Of a stretch of 5,462 nt of DNA, positions 4,233 through 5,462 are shown one piece after another. Within the stretch, counting starts at the first letter, position 1. Every line of letters begins with the position of its first letter. The position numbers and the translations under genes were made by a program. The stretch is from JBNKDD01 sp050288085 (GTDB lineage: Bacteria; Chloroflexota; Anaerolineae; Aggregatilineales; UBA3940). The DNA lies in NCBI GenBank assembly GCA_050288085.1, contig JBNKDD010000350.1, positions 1 to 5,462 on the forward strand, read 5' to 3'. The notes below the pieces were generated by a model. That model ran no database searches. It saw only the letters and a program-made list of their open reading frames with translations, and was not told where the DNA came from.

Positions 4233-5462
4233 TTATACCTGCCCGGCAAGTTCTTCCGCCTCGCTGACCATATCGTCGAGAATCTTCAAGCCCTGATTCC
4301 AGAAGTCAGGATCGGTCAGGTCGATGCCAAGCGGCTTGACGATCTCGTGCGGCCAATCCGAGCCCCCAGCAGACAGCATCTTGATGTAGCCATCGGCAAA
4401 ACCATCGCCCATTTCCTGATAACGCGCGTACAGCGCCAGCACCAGCAGTTCACCAAAAGCATAGGCATACACATAACCCGGCACGGAAATGAAGTGCGGG
4501 ATATAGCTCCACCACAGCCCGTAGTTATCGGTCATGGTGACACTGTCGATGAACATGGCCCGCTGCGTTTCCATCCACAATTCGCTGATCCGCCCGGTGG
4601 GGAGTTCGCCCTCCTCGCGGCGGGCGGTGTGGATAGAGTTTTCAAAGCGGTTCATCGATACCTGCCGGAAAACGGTCGCAAATGAGTCTTCGAGTTTGCC
4701 GGTCAACATTGCCAGCCGCGCTTCGGCATCGCTCTCGTGGGACATCAAATCCTGGAACACCAACATCTCGCCAAACACAGAAGCTGTTTCCGCTGTAGTG
4801 AGCGGGGTATCCGCCTGCAATAATCCCTGATCGCGAGAGAGGTACATGTGCATCCCGTGTCCCAATTCGTGAGCAAGGGTCATCACATCACGCGGTTTGC
4901 CCTGGTAATTCAGGAAAACATAAGGATGCACCGATGGAACCGTACTGATCGCATAAGCGCCACCGCGCTTGCCGGGGCGCACCGGGCCATCGATCCAGCC
5001 GCGCTCAAAGAAATATCCGGCAATCTCTGACAGGCGCGGGTGGAACTTCCCAAAGGCATTCAACACGATCTCGCGGCCCTCTTCCCACTGATATGTCCGG
5101 TCAGCGGCGGGCAGCGGGGCATAGCGGTCGTAATCTAGCAGTTCATCCAGGCCGAGTAATTGGCGCTTGAGGTTATAGTAGCGGGCCACGATATCATAGC
5201 GCGACGTGACCGCGTTGATCAGCGCTTCGACGGATTGATCGTCAACCTCGTTCGCCATGTTTCGCGAACTGATCCAGGTGGGATAGCTGCGCAGACCATC
5301 ATCCGAGGCTTTGTCTGCCAGGATATTGTTAAAGATGTAGGTCGTGATCCGCTTGAGGTCATCCAGCCCACCGGTAATCGAAGTCGCCGCTTGCTGCCGG
5401 ACATCTCGATCCACATCGTGAAGTTTGGTTAACACCACCTCTGCCGGGACCATCTCGCCCTC
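4233..5462 (-). CDS. pepF: M3-family oligoendopeptidase F, 5' end beyond window
   Basis: This is a zinc metallopeptidase that cleaves short cytosolic peptides, typically about 7-17 residues long. The frame is open to the window edge, so the ATG at 5453 is internal (EGE precedes it) and the true start lies outside; about 409 residues are seen of a usual 590-610. Numbering from that ATG, the zinc motif is H195-E-L-G-H199 in VMTLAHELGHGMHMYL. The third ligand is E222 in TAETASVFGE, and H320 and the tyrosines in HFISVPGYVYAYAFGELL complete the catalytic region. Other family hallmarks are PLTTAETASVFGEMLVF, KLEDSFATVFRQVSMNRF and YGLWWSYIPHF. The C-terminus is complete, ending at TAA 4235-4233. 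No broken or missing key residues are seen. It converges on the hydrolase gene across a shared terminator. Confidence 0.92.
   Translation of the reverse strand, partial: EGEMVPAEVVLTKLHDVDRDVRQQAATSITGGLDDLKRITTYIFNNILADKASDDGLRSYPTWISSRNMANEVDDQSVEALINAVTSRYDIVARYYNLKRQLLGLDELLDYDRYAPLPAADRTYQWEEGREIVLNAFGKFHPRLSEIAGYFFERGWIDGPVRPGKRGGAYAISTVPSVHPYVFLNYQGKPRDVMTLAHELGHGMHMYLSRDQGLLQADTPLTTAETASVFGEMLVFQDLMSHESDAEARLAMLTGKLEDSFATVFRQVSMNRFENSIHTARREEGELPTGRISELWMETQRAMFIDSVTMTDNYGLWWSYIPHFISVPGYVYAYAFGELLVLALYARYQEMGDGFADGYIKMLSAGGSDWPHEIVKPLGIDLTDPDFWNQGLKILDDMVSEAEELAGQV

Noticed and set aside
4347..4830. Open plus-strand frames opposite the oligoendopeptidase gene
   Set aside because: They are antisense shadows of a strongly conserved M3 peptidase, with no ribosome binding site or recognisable domain.

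Overview
The window most resembles a chromosomal segment from a moderately GC-rich, free-living bacterium. The protein styles (an SdrD-B-like lipoprotein, DinB-like four-helix proteins, a PepF oligopeptidase that tolerates long alignment to Anaerolineae-type sequences) suggest Chloroflexota. That assignment is inferred from recognition of protein style, not from any marker gene or database search.

Left region (about 1-1040): everything recognisable reads on the minus strand. A decayed IS3-family insertion sequence (about 77-573) has an orfA with a frameshifted C-terminus and an orfB reduced to roughly its first 50 codons, in two frames and without the DDE catalytic domain. The IS tip appears to lie at about 573, inside the 3' part of a GNAT acetyltransferase gene (524-1039). 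The last 15-16 codons of that gene are therefore IS sequence.

Middle region (1040-1351): a non-coding stretch of about 310 bases between the minus-strand GNAT gene and a plus-strand series.

Right-hand plus-strand series (1352-4157): a small lipoprotein with an SdrD-B/EF-hand-like module, two tandem 154-residue DinB-like paralogues about 65 % identical, and a 438-residue alpha/beta hydrolase with an N-terminal hydrophobic extension. The lipoprotein and first paralogue are 17 nt apart and the two paralogues 39 nt apart, so these three are plausibly co-transcribed. The hydrolase follows after 74 nt.

Right end (4233-5462): a convergent M3-family oligoendopeptidase F gene on the minus strand, cut by the window edge at its 5' end. 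A hairpin flanked by an A-tract and a short T-tract (4176-4208) lies between the two converging genes and probably terminates transcription from both sides.

I see no defence system, CRISPR array, RNA gene or integron here. The most informative points are the IS decay pattern, a hairpin that overlaps the orfA ribosome binding site, and the tandem DinB-like duplication. No clear candidate for an undescribed system is present.
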